Source: Mesorhizobium sp. ORS 3324 (lineage in GTDB: Bacteria > Pseudomonadota > Alphaproteobacteria > Rhizobiales > Rhizobiaceae). From it: a stretch of DNA of 64,000 bases. The position numbers and the translations under genes were made by a program. Where the stretch lies: NCBI GenBank assembly GCA_000824825.2, contig LM655172.1:1-64000 (forward strand). The letters are read 5' to 3'. The stretch's first letter is position 1. The number at the start of each line of letters is the position of its first letter. This document shows positions 52,976-62,071 of the stretch, in pieces. The notes below the pieces were generated by a model, which had not been told where the DNA came from, did no database searches, and saw nothing but the letters and a program-made list of their open reading frames with translations.

Positions 52976-53061
52976 GGCCGCGCTCCATATGCAACAGAGC
53001 CTGCTGGAGGGAATTGGAGCGTGTCATTCTCGTTTCAAGCCGGAGCCAAAGCCCGCAGTGG

Positions 53062-53682
53062 TCAGTCCTCAATCGGACCGCACCAACCGGGCAGATAGTC
53101 CGCGTCCTTGCCCTTGGCGAGCACGAGGGCTTCCTTCATGGCCTTGTCGAAGCTCTTCGCTACGGCAGTCCGGTCTATGCGCCGGCGCAGGAAATCCGCC
53201 CACAGGAACTCGCTGAAGGGCGTCGTGTCCTTGGCGAAGCCGCCTTGCCGGCGCAACTCGCCGGCGAGGCTGCGATAGGGGTCGTCGACAAGGTCGGCCA
53301 TGCTTTTGGGCAGCGCGCCATAGTCGCGCCGCTTGCCGTTCTCGTCGAACGGATGCATCCAGCCGCGGTTGTCGAGCACGATGAGGAAAGCGTCCTTGTC
53401 GAGCTTCGACAGATCGCTGGTTACTGTCACCAGGACATCCTTGACGCCTTCCTCGAGCAGCGCGCGAGCCATGTGATGATGGTCGACGACATAGTTGCGC
53501 TTTTTGGGACCGAGCACCACGGGCACCATGTGGCGGCCGAGGAACGTGCCGGTTTCCTTGTCGCTCTGCGCGCGGATCATCCGGCGTTTCAGTTCCACCT
53601 CGCGCATGCCGACGGTCATCTGCGTCGGCCGCAACTCCTTGACGGCCACCGGGGTAAGGATGGGTTCGCGTGAGCCTATCAT
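53062..53682 (-). CDS. ParB-like nuclease domain protein (pfam08857 type)
   Basis: This 206-residue protein resembles ParB-like_2 family members: TPVAVKELRPTQMTVGMREVE at the N-terminus, YVVDHHHMARALLEEG with a histidine-rich centre, and a C-terminal FSEFLWADFLRRRID. The family is of unknown function despite its name. Its ATG overlaps the stop codon of the SulP transporter (ATGA, 53679-53682), so the two are translated as a coupled pair. No signal peptide is visible. Confidence 0.8.
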   Translation of the reverse strand: MIGSREPILTPVAVKELRPTQMTVGMREVELKRRMIRAQSDKETGTFLGRHMVPVVLGPKKRNYVVDHHHMARALLEEGVKDVLVTVTSDLSKLDKDAFLIVLDNRGWMHPFDENGKRRDYGALPKSMADLVDDPYRSLAGELRRQGGFAKDTTPFSEFLWADFLRRRIDRTAVAKSFDKAMKEALVLAKGKDADYLPGWCGPIED

Positions 53683-55412
53683 TGCACCTTGTCCTGCTGC
53701 TGAGGCTGTCCTGGGCCAAGCGCCTTTATGGCGGCGTCGACGCTGTGGAATATCCGCTGCGGGCCGACGAGGTCGGCAATGCCGAACCGCTTCAGCGCCG
53801 CCTGGGCGCGCAGCGATTCCATTCGCGCGATGGCAAAGACCGCGCCCCGGTCGCGGCAGCGGCCGATCGTGTCGATCAGCGCCTGCGCGGCGGTGTAGTC
53901 GATCTCGACGATGTTGCTGGCTTCCAGCACCACCAGCTTCACGTCCTCGCCCCTGGCGTCGATCAAGTCGCGCAGGCCGCGCTTGAAACGGTCGGCGTTG
54001 ACGAAGGATAGCGGCGCCTGGAACGCTACAACCAACACGCCCGGATGCTGCTCGCCTGGGCTGGAGCCATTCGGTGGCCACCAGACCGACGTGCCCGGCA
54101 CCTGCACCAGCGCGATCGGCTCCGTGCGCGTCGAGCCCCAGATGCCGTGAAGCAGCGACAGGCCGATGCCGATCGCAACGCCGGTCTCGATTGGCAGCAC
54201 GACGATCGCGACCATGGTGATCAGGATCAGCACGAACTCGACCGGAGCCTGGCGATAGACATTGGCGAACACCTGCCAGCGCAAGATGTGCTGGGCCACG
54301 AACATCAGCACGCCGGCCAAGGCCGCCTGCGGCACGTTGGCGAGCAGGCTTCCCCCAAAGGTGCCGAGCGCCAGCACGATGGCCGTGGCAATCAGGCCCG
54401 ACAGCTGCGAGCGGCCCCCGGTCTGCGCAACGATCGCCGTGCGCGGCGGGCTGGAATTCACGGCGAAGGCGCCGAACAGCCCGGCCACGATGCTGCCAGC
54501 GCCGACGCCGACGAAATCGCGGTTTACATCGGGCGCTTCGCCATCCTGCGGCACGAAGGAGCGGCTGGTGGCCGCCGTCTGCACCATGACGACGATGGCA
54601 ATCAGCAGCGCGAGCGGGACAAGGGCTTGAGCGTCCCGGAAATCGACGGTCGGCATCCCCGGCGTCGGCAGTCCGTTCGGCAAGGCGCCGAGCACTTCGA
54701 CGCCTCGGTTCTTCAAGTCGAAGACGATGACGGCAAGCGTTGCCAGGACCATGCCGATCAGCGCCGCGGGGATGCGGGCGCTGATGCGCTCGGCGATGAA
54801 GACGATGGCGAACACGCCAAGCCCAAGCGCCAGGCTCCAGGGATTGGTGAGGTGGAGACTGGCGCCGATTTCGCCGACGCGTCGAACCGTCTCGCCGCTC
54901 TCCGGCGGCAGCCCGAGCAGGCCCGGCAGTTGCGAGACGACGATATGGACGGAAATGCCGGCGAGGAACCCGGTCGTGACCGGCACCGAAAGGAGATCGG
55001 CAATCCAGCCGAGGCGGAAGATGCCGCTCAGCCCCACAAGCAGCCCGATCATCAGCGCCAGCATTGCCGCCAATGCCAGGTAATGCGGCGAGCCGGAGGT
55101 GGCAATCAGCGCAAGGCCGCCGGTAAAAAGCGGCGTGATGGTCGAATCCGCTCCGACCGAGAGGTAGCGATTGGCGCCGAACAGCGCAAAGGCCAAGGAT
55201 CCGGCCGCGAAGGCGAAGAAACCGATCTCCGGTCCGAAGCCCCCGAGCCTGGCCGTCGCCATCTGCTCGGGAATGGCGATGGCCGCCAGCGTGATGCCCG
55301 CCGCCATGTCGCCGTTGAGATCCTTTGTCGTCCAGCCGCTGAGGGCCTGCAGAGGCAGCCAAGAGGTCCAGTTCATCGCGCTTGCGGCTTCCGCCCGAGG
55401 AAGACGATCCAT
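53679..55412 (-). CDS. SulP family anion transporter with STAS domain
   Basis: This membrane transporter of about 577 residues has 10-14 helices (MAAGITLAAIAIPEQMATARL, GFLAGISVHIVVSQLPGLLGL) and a C-terminal STAS domain (VVLEASNIVEIDYTAAQALI). SulP proteins carry sulfate, bicarbonate or dicarboxylates; the substrate cannot be told from sequence alone. ATG 55412 is chosen; the frame extends 17 more codons toward gyrA. The gene is divergent from gyrA and coupled to the ParB-like gene. Confidence 0.88.
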   Translation of the reverse strand: MDRLPRAEAASAMNWTSWLPLQALSGWTTKDLNGDMAAGITLAAIAIPEQMATARLGGFGPEIGFFAFAAGSLAFALFGANRYLSVGADSTITPLFTGGLALIATSGSPHYLALAAMLALMIGLLVGLSGIFRLGWIADLLSVPVTTGFLAGISVHIVVSQLPGLLGLPPESGETVRRVGEIGASLHLTNPWSLALGLGVFAIVFIAERISARIPAALIGMVLATLAVIVFDLKNRGVEVLGALPNGLPTPGMPTVDFRDAQALVPLALLIAIVVMVQTAATSRSFVPQDGEAPDVNRDFVGVGAGSIVAGLFGAFAVNSSPPRTAIVAQTGGRSQLSGLIATAIVLALGTFGGSLLANVPQAALAGVLMFVAQHILRWQVFANVYRQAPVEFVLILITMVAIVVLPIETGVAIGIGLSLLHGIWGSTRTEPIALVQVPGTSVWWPPNGSSPGEQHPGVLVVAFQAPLSFVNADRFKRGLRDLIDARGEDVKLVVLEASNIVEIDYTAAQALIDTIGRCRDRGAVFAIARMESLRAQAALKRFGIADLVGPQRIFHSVDAAIKALGPGQPQQQDKVQ

Positions 55413-55585
55413 GGCCGACCTTGCCTTGTGGCGGCGAAATCGACCTTGGCCATATCGTCGCAATCAGCGGTATCCTTTTGAAATTACCACCAAAATTGTC
55501 TCTGGAAAAGTGCCGTCGCCATTGGAGTTTCGGCCCTGCTTCCTATATATACAGCCAGTGATTCCCGACTGGATTGTGACCTGAT

Positions 55586-58378
55586 TTGACCGACCAGAAG
55601 ACACCGCGCGGGCCGGAGGGTGGCCCCAACGGCATCGAGCCGATTTCGATCATCGAGGAGATGCAGCGCTCCTATCTCGATTACGCCATGAGCGTGATCG
55701 TCAGCCGCGCGCTGCCCGACGTGCGCGACGGCCTGAAGCCGGTGCACCGCCGCATCCTCTACGCTTCCCATGAAAGCGGCTACCACTGGAACCGCAAATA
55801 TGTGAAGTCGGCGCGACCCGTCGCCGACGTGATGGGTAAATACCATCCGCATGGCGACGCCTCGATCTACGACGCGTTGGTGCGCATGGCGCAGGACTGG
55901 TCGCTGCGCGTGCCGCTGATCGACGGTCAAGGCAATTTCGGCTCGATCGACGGCGATCCGCCCGCGGCGATGCGCTACACCGAGTCGAGGCTGACCAAGG
56001 TGGCGCATGAGCTGCTGGAGGACATCGACAAGGAAACCGTCGATTTCCAGGATACTTACGACGCGTCCGCCACCGAGCCGCGCGTATTGCCGGCCCGCTT
56101 CCCGAACCTGCTTGTCAACGGCTCCGGCGGCATCGCCGTCGGCATGGCCACCAACATCCCGCCGCACAATCTGGCCGAAGTCTGCAACGGTGCCATCGCC
56201 ATCATCGACAACCCGGCCATCGACCTGCCGTCGCTGATGGAAATCGTGCCCGGCCCGGATTTCCCGACCGGTGGCATCGTGCTTGGCCGTTCCGGCATCT
56301 ACAGCGCCTATTCGACCGGCCGCGGCTCGATCGTCATGCGCGGCCGCGTCAATATCGAGGCGCGCGGCAACGACCGTGAATCGATCGTCATCACCGAAAT
56401 TCCCTATCAGGTGAACAAAGCGGCGATGATCGAGAAGATGGCCGAGCTGGTGCGCGAGAAGCGCATTGAAGGCATCACCGACATCCGCGACGAGAGCGAC
56501 CGCCAGGGCTATCGCGTCGTCGTCGAGCTGAAGCGGGAGGCTGTCGCCGACGTCATCCTAAACCAGCTCTACCGCTTCACGCCGCTGCAGACCTCCTTCG
56601 GCGCCAATATGGTTGCGCTGAACGGCGGCAAGCCGGAAGTGCTGACGCTGATCGACATGCTGAAGGCCTTTGTCGGCTTCCGCGAGGAGGTGATCAGCCG
56701 GCGCACGAAGTACCTGTTGCGCAAGGCGCGCGAGCGCGCCCATGTGTTGGTCGGTCTTGCGATTGCTGTCGCCAACATCGACGAAGTGATCAAGCTGATC
56801 CGCACCGCGCCCGATCCGCAGACGGCGCGCGAGCAGTTGATGCAGCGGCGCTGGCCATCCCACGACGTGGCTCCGCTGATCCAGCTGATCGACGATCCGC
56901 GCCACCGCATCAACGAGGACGGCACCTACAACCTCTCCGAGGAACAGGCGCGCGCCATCCTCGATCTGCGCCTGCAACGCCTGACCGCGCTCGGCCGCGA
57001 CGAGATCGCCGACGAGTTGAACAAGATCGGCGCTGAAATACTTGATTTCCTTGACATTTTGTCGTCTCGCGCGCGGATCCAGCAGATCGTCAAAGACGAG
57101 CTGATTGCCGTGCGCGACGAGTTCGGCACGCCGCGCCGCACCGAGCTCTCCGAGGGCGGGGCGGACATGGAAGACGAGGACCTGATCCAGCGCGAGGACA
57201 TGGTCGTCACCGTCAGCCATTCCGGCTACATCAAGCGCGTGCCGCTGTCGCTCTACCGGGCGCAGCGCCGCGGCGGCAAGGGCCGCTCCGGCATGTCGAC
57301 CAAGGATGAGGATTTCGTCACCCGGCTGTTCGTGGCCAACACGCACACGCCGGTGCTGTTCTTCTCCTCGCGCGGCATCGTCTACAAGGAAAAGGTCTGG
57401 CGCTTGCCGGTCGGCAACCCGCAGTCGCGCGGCAAGGCGCTGATCAACATGCTGCCGCTCGAGCAGGGCGAGCGCATCACCACCATCATGCCGCTGCCGG
57501 AGGACGAGACTAGCTGGGGCGAGCTCGACGTGATGTTCGCCACCACGCGCGGCACCGTGCGGCGCAACAAGCTGTCCGACTTCGTTCAGGTCAACCGCAA
57601 CGGCAAGATCGCGATGAAGCTGGAGGAAGAGGGCGACGAGATCCTCGGCGTCGAGACCTGCACCGACAATGACGATGTGCTTTTGACCGCGAATTCCGGC
57701 CAGTGCATCCGTTTCTCGGTCAGCGACGTGCGCGTCTTCCAGAGCCGCAACTCCGTCGGCGTGCGCGGCATCGCCATGGCCGAGACCGACCGCGTGATCT
57801 CGATGTCCATCATCGAGCATGTCGACGCTTCGCCCGCCGAGCGCGCCGCTTACCTGAAGCGCGCCGCTGCCGAGCGGCGGCTTGCTCCCGGCGCGGCCGG
57901 CGAGGAGGAAGAGATCGCGCTGACCAATGAGGAGGTCGGCGAGGAAACCGAGCTTTCCGACAGCCGTTACGAAGAACTCAAGGCGCATGAGCAATACGTG
58001 CTGACGGTGACCGAATACGGCTACGGCAAGCGTTCGTCGTCCTACGACTTCCGCCTCACCGGACGCGGCGGCAAGGGCATCCGCGCCACCGACGTCTCGA
58101 AGACGTCCGAGATCGGCCGGCTTGTCGCGACCTTCCCGGTCGGCAATGACGATCAGATCATGCTGGTGTCGGATGGCGGCACGGTCATCCGCGTGCCGGT
58201 CAATGGCATACGCTTCGCCAGCCGCGCCACCAAGGGCGTGACCATCTTCAACACGGCCGAAGGCGAGAAAGTGGTGTCGGTGGAGCGGATTTCGGAGCCG
58301 CAGTCGGACGAGGAGGCCGAAGAGGTGTCGTCGGGCGAGTCAGGCACCGGAGATGCGGGCGAGGGAAGTCCCGAATAG
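55586..58378 (+). CDS. gyrA: DNA gyrase subunit A
   Basis: This 930-residue GyrA breaks and rejoins DNA to introduce negative supercoils with GyrB. The catalytic tyrosine is Tyr131 (AMRYTESRL). The quinolone-resistance region reads [17 protein letters not shown]: Ala92 stands at the E. coli Ser83 position and Asp96 at Asp87. The GyrA box QRRGGKG marks the C-terminal DNA-wrapping domain; an acidic tail follows. The start is TTG 55586, which gives the usual TDQK N-terminus; no nearby ATG fits. A hairpin without a T-run follows the stop. Confidence 0.97.
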   Translation: MTDQKTPRGPEGGPNGIEPISIIEEMQRSYLDYAMSVIVSRALPDVRDGLKPVHRRILYASHESGYHWNRKYVKSARPVADVMGKYHPHGDASIYDALVRMAQDWSLRVPLIDGQGNFGSIDGDPPAAMRYTESRLTKVAHELLEDIDKETVDFQDTYDASATEPRVLPARFPNLLVNGSGGIAVGMATNIPPHNLAEVCNGAIAIIDNPAIDLPSLMEIVPGPDFPTGGIVLGRSGIYSAYSTGRGSIVMRGRVNIEARGNDRESIVITEIPYQVNKAAMIEKMAELVREKRIEGITDIRDESDRQGYRVVVELKREAVADVILNQLYRFTPLQTSFGANMVALNGGKPEVLTLIDMLKAFVGFREEVISRRTKYLLRKARERAHVLVGLAIAVANIDEVIKLIRTAPDPQTAREQLMQRRWPSHDVAPLIQLIDDPRHRINEDGTYNLSEEQARAILDLRLQRLTALGRDEIADELNKIGAEILDFLDILSSRARIQQIVKDELIAVRDEFGTPRRTELSEGGADMEDEDLIQREDMVVTVSHSGYIKRVPLSLYRAQRRGGKGRSGMSTKDEDFVTRLFVANTHTPVLFFSSRGIVYKEKVWRLPVGNPQSRGKALINMLPLEQGERITTIMPLPEDETSWGELDVMFATTRGTVRRNKLSDFVQVNRNGKIAMKLEEEGDEILGVETCTDNDDVLLTANSGQCIRFSVSDVRVFQSRNSVGVRGIAMAETDRVISMSIIEHVDASPAERAAYLKRAAAERRLAPGAAGEEEEIALTNEEVGEETELSDSRYEELKAHEQYVLTVTEYGYGKRSSSYDFRLTGRGGKGIRATDVSKTSEIGRLVATFPVGNDDQIMLVSDGGTVIRVPVNGIRFASRATKGVTIFNTAEGEKVVSVERISEPQSDEEAEEVSSGESGTGDAGEGSPE

Positions 58379-58393
58379 GCTTTGGCTACGCGC

Positions 58394-58414
58394 CACCGGC
58401 CCTTGGGGCCGGTG
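58394..58414. terminator. GC-rich hairpin after gyrA
   Basis: CACCGGCC (58394-58401) pairs perfectly with GGCCGGTG (58407-58414). It lacks a T-run on either strand, so it is at best a weak or rho-assisted terminator for gyrA and the convergent small gene. Confidence 0.4.
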
Positions 58415-58430
58415 CAACCATGGCTGGAAA

Positions 58431-58583
58431 TCAGAAGCGACGGTAAACGTTGCGGGCAACGAAGCCATCGAGCCGCTTGGTGTTGGCCTTGACGCGCACT
58501 CGCGCCGCTTCCTGATGCAGCCCGAATGCGGTTGCGATCAGCATCACGACGGTCATTGCGGTGGCAAGCATGTAGATCAGCAT
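58431..58583 (-). CDS. Small single-helix membrane protein, 50 residues
   Basis: This short gene reads from ATG 58583 to TGA 58431. It has an N-terminal hydrophobic helix (LIYMLATAMTVVMLIATAFG) and a basic cytosolic tail (HQEAARVRVKANTKRLDGF, then ARNVYRRF). GCAGGAG lies nine bases upstream, a good ribosome binding site. The codon choice is GC-biased as in its neighbours. The function is unknown. It is convergent with gyrA. Confidence 0.68.
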   Translation of the reverse strand: MLIYMLATAMTVVMLIATAFGLHQEAARVRVKANTKRLDGFVARNVYRRF

Positions 58584-58763
58584 TTGCGTGTTCTCCTGCT
58601 TTTCTAACGATAAGATGGTGTTTTGGTTTCATCTCCTGAAGCGGCAACCTAGTGAACGCTGCGTGAAGCGTTCGTGATTGTCGCATTCATCGGTCGTTCA
58701 TGACCGTGAAAAGGTTCACGACCGCGCACATCAATGGGATTTGCCTTTGTTGGAGAGGCTCGC

Positions 58764-58860
58764 TAAAGCGTCTCACCGTTTCAAGGAAACGGCGAACCGC
58801 TTTATCTTTTGTTTTGCGCAATTCCGGACGGAAAACCGCTCACACTTTTCCTGGAATTGC
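58764..58860. repeat. Dispersed bipartite palindromic repeat, family B copy 3
   Basis: The first hairpin (58764-58803) pairs TAAAGCG, CACCGTTTC with GAAACGG, CGCTTTA. A T-rich spacer and the GCAATTCC/GGAATTGC hairpin (58818-58860) around AAAACCGCTCACACTTTT follow. It is the most complete family B copy and ends 14 bases before the coaD start codon. The gap 58584-58874 holds nothing else recognisable. Confidence 0.85.
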
Positions 58861-58874
58861 TCTAGAAGCCTGCC

Positions 58875-59375
58875 ATGACCGAACGCACCGCCCTTTATGC
58901 CGGCTCCTTCGACCCGTTGACCAACGGCCATCTCGACGTCTTGAAGGCTTCGCTGGCGGTGGCCGACACGGTCTTTGCCGCGATCGGCACCCATCCCGGC
59001 AAGACGCCGCTGTTTTCCTTCGAGGAACGCGTGAAGCTGATCGAGGCCGCGACCAAGGCGGAGTTCGGCCGCGATAGCGACCGCATCAAGGTCGTCTCGT
59101 TCGATGGCCTGGTCATCGATGCCGCCAGGAAGCACGGCGCCTCGATCATCATCCGCGGCCTGCGCGACGGCACCGACCTCGACTACGAGATGCAGATGGC
59201 CGGCATGAACGAGACCATGGCTCCGGAACTGCAGACGGTTTTCCTGCCGGCCAGCCCTTCGGTGCGCACCATTACCGCCACACTCGTCCGCCAGATTGCG
59301 TCGATGGGCGGCGACATCCGTCCGTTCGTGCCGACGGCCGTTGCCGGCGCACTGACCGCAAAATTCGCGAAATAA
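58875..59375 (+). CDS. coaD: Phosphopantetheine adenylyltransferase
   Basis: This 166-residue nucleotidyltransferase makes dephospho-CoA from 4'-phosphopantetheine and ATP. The motif [15 protein letters not shown] (residues 8-22) contains the TxGH-type catalytic His19, and [15 protein letters not shown] corresponds to the C-terminal ISSTxVR region. No clear Shine-Dalgarno precedes ATG 58875, because a palindromic repeat ends just upstream. It is the first of a run of plus-strand genes continuing through two cyclophilins to tgt. Confidence 0.95.
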   Translation: MTERTALYAGSFDPLTNGHLDVLKASLAVADTVFAAIGTHPGKTPLFSFEERVKLIEAATKAEFGRDSDRIKVVSFDGLVIDAARKHGASIIIRGLRDGTDLDYEMQMAGMNETMAPELQTVFLPASPSVRTITATLVRQIASMGGDIRPFVPTAVAGALTAKFAK

Positions 59376-59393
59376 TCCTTTTTGGAGATCCCT

Positions 59394-59984
59394 ATGCAGC
59401 TGAAAAAGCTCGCTTCGTTCCTTCTGCTGTTTGCCGGCCTTTTCGCCGCGTCCCTGCCGGCCTCCGCCGCCGACAAGGAAAAAACCATGATCATCACGCT
59501 GAAGGACGGCGACGTGACGATCGCGCTGCGCCCCGATCTGGCGCCCAAGCATGTCGCGCAGATCAAGAAGCTGGTGCGCGAGGGCGCCTATGACAACGTC
59601 GCTTTCCATCGCGTGATCGACGGCTTCATGGCGCAGACCGGCGACGTCAAATATGGCAACATGAAGAAGGGTTTCAATCCGGAGGCCGTTGGCACCGGCG
59701 GCTCCGATCTTCCCGATCTGCCGGCCGAGTTCTCGCAGACCGAGCAATTCACGCGCGGAGTCGTCGGCATGGCCCGCTCGCAGGATCCGAACTCGGCCAA
59801 TTCCCAGTTCTTCATCATGTTTGCGCCGGCGCCGAACCTTGACGGCCAGTACACGATCGTCGGCAAAGTGGAGAGCGGTATGGAACTGGTGGACAAGATC
59901 AAGAAGGGCGATGAGGCGGACAACGGCACGGTCACGGACCCGGATCGGATGATCAAGGTGCGCATCGCTGCCGACAGCAAGTAA
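59394..59984 (+). CDS. Peptidyl-prolyl cis-trans isomerase, exported cyclophilin
   Basis: This 196-residue cyclophilin has a signal peptide (KKLASFLLLFAGLFAASLPASAAD). The catalytic core reads YDNVAFHRVIDGFMAQTGD, with the active Arg in FHRVIDGF, and SQDPNSANSQFFIMF. It speeds folding of proline-containing proteins in the periplasm. ATG 59394 is supported by GGAG upstream. A second cyclophilin gene follows after 29 bases; the two are probably an old duplication split between compartments. Confidence 0.94.
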   Translation: MQLKKLASFLLLFAGLFAASLPASAADKEKTMIITLKDGDVTIALRPDLAPKHVAQIKKLVREGAYDNVAFHRVIDGFMAQTGDVKYGNMKKGFNPEAVGTGGSDLPDLPAEFSQTEQFTRGVVGMARSQDPNSANSQFFIMFAPAPNLDGQYTIVGKVESGMELVDKIKKGDEADNGTVTDPDRMIKVRIAADSK

Positions 59985-60013
59985 CCAACGCAATTTTCAA
60001 AGGATTTTCTGAC

Positions 60014-60526
60014 ATGGCTGAGATCAAGGACCGCGAGAACGCACTCATCATGGAAACGACCAAGGGGCCGGTCGTCATCGAAATGTATCCGGACCTTGCG
60101 CCCGGCCACGTCGCCCGCATCAAGGAACTGGCGCGCGAGGGCGCTTATGACGGCGTGGTGTTCCACCGCGTCATCGACGGCTTCATGGCGCAGACCGGCG
60201 ACGTCAAGTTCGGCAATTCCTCGAAGCCGACCTTTGCGCCGTCCCGCGCGGGCATGGGCGGCTCCGACAAGCCGGACCTGAAGGCAGAATTCTCCAACGC
60301 CAATCACGGTCGCGGCACCTGCTCGATGGCGCGCGCCCAGAATCCGAACTCGGCGAATTCGCAGTTCTTCATCTGCTTCGACGACGCCTCGTTCCTCAAC
60401 CGCCAGTACACGGTGTGGGGCCAGGTCATCGAAGGCATGGAGAATGTCGACAAGATCAAGCGCGGCGAGCCGGTGCAGGATCCCGACAAGATCGTGTCGC
60501 TGAAGGTCGCGGCCGACGTCAAGTAA
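60014..60526 (+). CDS. ppiB: Peptidyl-prolyl cis-trans isomerase, cytoplasmic cyclophilin
   Basis: This 170-residue cyclophilin has no signal peptide and is therefore cytoplasmic. The core motifs are YDGVVFHRVIDGFMAQTGD and AQNPNSANSQFFICF, with QYTVWGQVIEGME near the end. It is the close paralogue of the exported cyclophilin just upstream and is probably in the same transcript. Confidence 0.94.
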   Translation: MAEIKDRENALIMETTKGPVVIEMYPDLAPGHVARIKELAREGAYDGVVFHRVIDGFMAQTGDVKFGNSSKPTFAPSRAGMGGSDKPDLKAEFSNANHGRGTCSMARAQNPNSANSQFFICFDDASFLNRQYTVWGQVIEGMENVDKIKRGEPVQDPDKIVSLKVAADVK

Positions 60527-60536
60527 GGGCATATCG

Positions 60537-60986
60537 ATGATGGGCGCAGTCTGGTCCCTGCTTGGCATCCTGTCCGGCGCCTTCATCGCCGTCCAGGCGC
60601 CGATCAATTCGCAATTGGCGCGCGGTCTCGGCCTTCCGGTCGCGGCCGCGGCCTTCTCCTTCCTGTCGGGTGCTGTCGTGCTCGGCGTCATCGCGGTCGC
60701 GGTGGTGCGGCTGCAGGGCATCTCGCTCGACTGGAAGGCGCCGGCGCCGTGGCTGTTCGTGGCCGGCGGCGTGCTCGGCGGCTTCTATGTCACGCTCTCC
60801 ACCATCCTCACGCCGCGCATCGGCGCGGCCGCGCTGATGGCGTTTCTGGTCGCCGGCCAGCTGATCGCCGGCATGCTCGTCGACCGCGCCGGCTTCCTCG
60901 GCGTTGCCGTGCGCGAGATTTCGCTTGGCCGCGTTGCCGGCGCTGTGCTGCTGCTGGCCGGAGCCCTGCTCATCCGGCTCTACTGA
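60537..60986 (+). CDS. DMT family (YdcZ-like) membrane transporter
   Basis: This 149-residue protein has five predicted membrane helices and the DMT_YdcZ (DUF606) pattern ([53 protein letters not shown]). Family members work as small dimeric exporters of unknown substrate. ATG 60537 or 60540 starts 10 bases after ppiB. Its stop shares one base with the queA start (TGATG at 60984-60988), so the genes are coupled. Confidence 0.85.
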   Translation: MMGAVWSLLGILSGAFIAVQAPINSQLARGLGLPVAAAAFSFLSGAVVLGVIAVAVVRLQGISLDWKAPAPWLFVAGGVLGGFYVTLSTILTPRIGAAALMAFLVAGQLIAGMLVDRAGFLGVAVREISLGRVAGAVLLLAGALLIRLY

Positions 60987-62071
60987 TGCGCGTCGACCTG
61001 TTCGACTTCGACCTGCCCGAGGAGCGCATTGCGCTGCGCCCAGCCGAGCCGCGCGACAGCGCCAGGCAACTGGTCGTCAGGCCGGGTCAAGGCCTGGAAG
61101 ACCGGATCGTGCGCGATTTGCCGTCGTTGCTGAGAGAAGGCGACGTGCTGGTGTTCAACGACACCAGGGTCATTCCCGCGCAATTGAAAGGCATCCGCAA
61201 GCGCGGCGAGGCGATGGCGCAGGTCGAGGCGACGCTGCATATGCGCGTGGCGCCGGACCGCTGGCGGGCCTTCATGCGGCCGGGCAAGCGCATTGCCGTC
61301 GGCGACCGCATCCATTTCGGCCATGACCAGAATTCCTGCTTCCTCGGCCGGCTCGACGCCACGGTGATCGAGAAGGGCGAGGCAGGCGAGGCGCTGCTCG
61401 GCTTCGATCTGTCCGGGCCGTTCCTCGACGAGGCGCTGCAGGCCGTCGGCCACATTCCGCTGCCTCCCTACATCGCCTCGAAGCGGGATGACGACGAGCG
61501 CGATCGCAGCGATTACCAGACCATCTACGCCAGGGAGGAGGGCGCTGTCGCGGCGCCCACCGCAGGACTGCATTTCACGCCGGAGTTGTTTGCAGCGCTC
61601 GACGCCAGGGGTGTCGAGCGCCGCTTCGTCACGCTGCATGTCGGCGCCGGTACCTTCCTGCCGGTGAAAGCCGCCGATACCGCCGACCACAAGATGCACG
61701 CGGAGATCGGCTCGGTGAGCGCCGAGACGGCCGAGGCGCTCAATGCGGCCAGGGCGCGGGGAGGGCGGATTGTTTCCGTCGGCACGACGTCGCTGCGCCT
61801 GCTGGAAAGCGCTGCGCGCGAAGACGGCAGCATCGAACCCTGGTCTGGACCGACCGATATCTTCATCACGCCCGGCTATCGCTTCCGCACGGCCGACATG
61901 CTGATGACCAATTTCCACCTGCCGCGTTCGACCCTGTTCATGCTGGTCTCAGCCTTCAGCGGGCTGGAGACCATGCGTTCCGCCTATGCGCATGCCATCG
62001 CGAGCCGCTACAGATTCTATTCCTACGGGGACTCCTGCCTGCTTTTCCGGGAGACAAGCCATGGACGTTGA
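60986..62071 (+). CDS. queA: S-adenosylmethionine:tRNA ribosyltransferase-isomerase
   Basis: This 361-residue enzyme adds the ribosyl group of SAM to 7-aminomethyl-7-deazaguanine in tRNA and forms epoxyqueuosine, the step after Tgt. Signatures are [48 protein letters not shown] and [12 protein letters not shown], and the C-terminal [16 protein letters not shown]. The start overlaps the upstream transporter by one base, and the preferred tgt start lies inside its last codons. queA-tgt is the usual queuosine pair. Confidence 0.96.
   Translation: MRVDLFDFDLPEERIALRPAEPRDSARQLVVRPGQGLEDRIVRDLPSLLREGDVLVFNDTRVIPAQLKGIRKRGEAMAQVEATLHMRVAPDRWRAFMRPGKRIAVGDRIHFGHDQNSCFLGRLDATVIEKGEAGEALLGFDLSGPFLDEALQAVGHIPLPPYIASKRDDDERDRSDYQTIYAREEGAVAAPTAGLHFTPELFAALDARGVERRFVTLHVGAGTFLPVKAADTADHKMHAEIGSVSAETAEALNAARARGGRIVSVGTTSLRLLESAAREDGSIEPWSGPTDIFITPGYRFRTADMLMTNFHLPRSTLFMLVSAFSGLETMRSAYAHAIASRYRFYSYGDSCLLFRETSHGR

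Noticed and set aside
53683..55362. 766-codon version of the ParB-like gene
   Set aside because: The N-terminal part is an arginine-rich shadow of the SulP gene; the ATG at 53682 gives the known family N-terminus and a four-base overlap with SulP.
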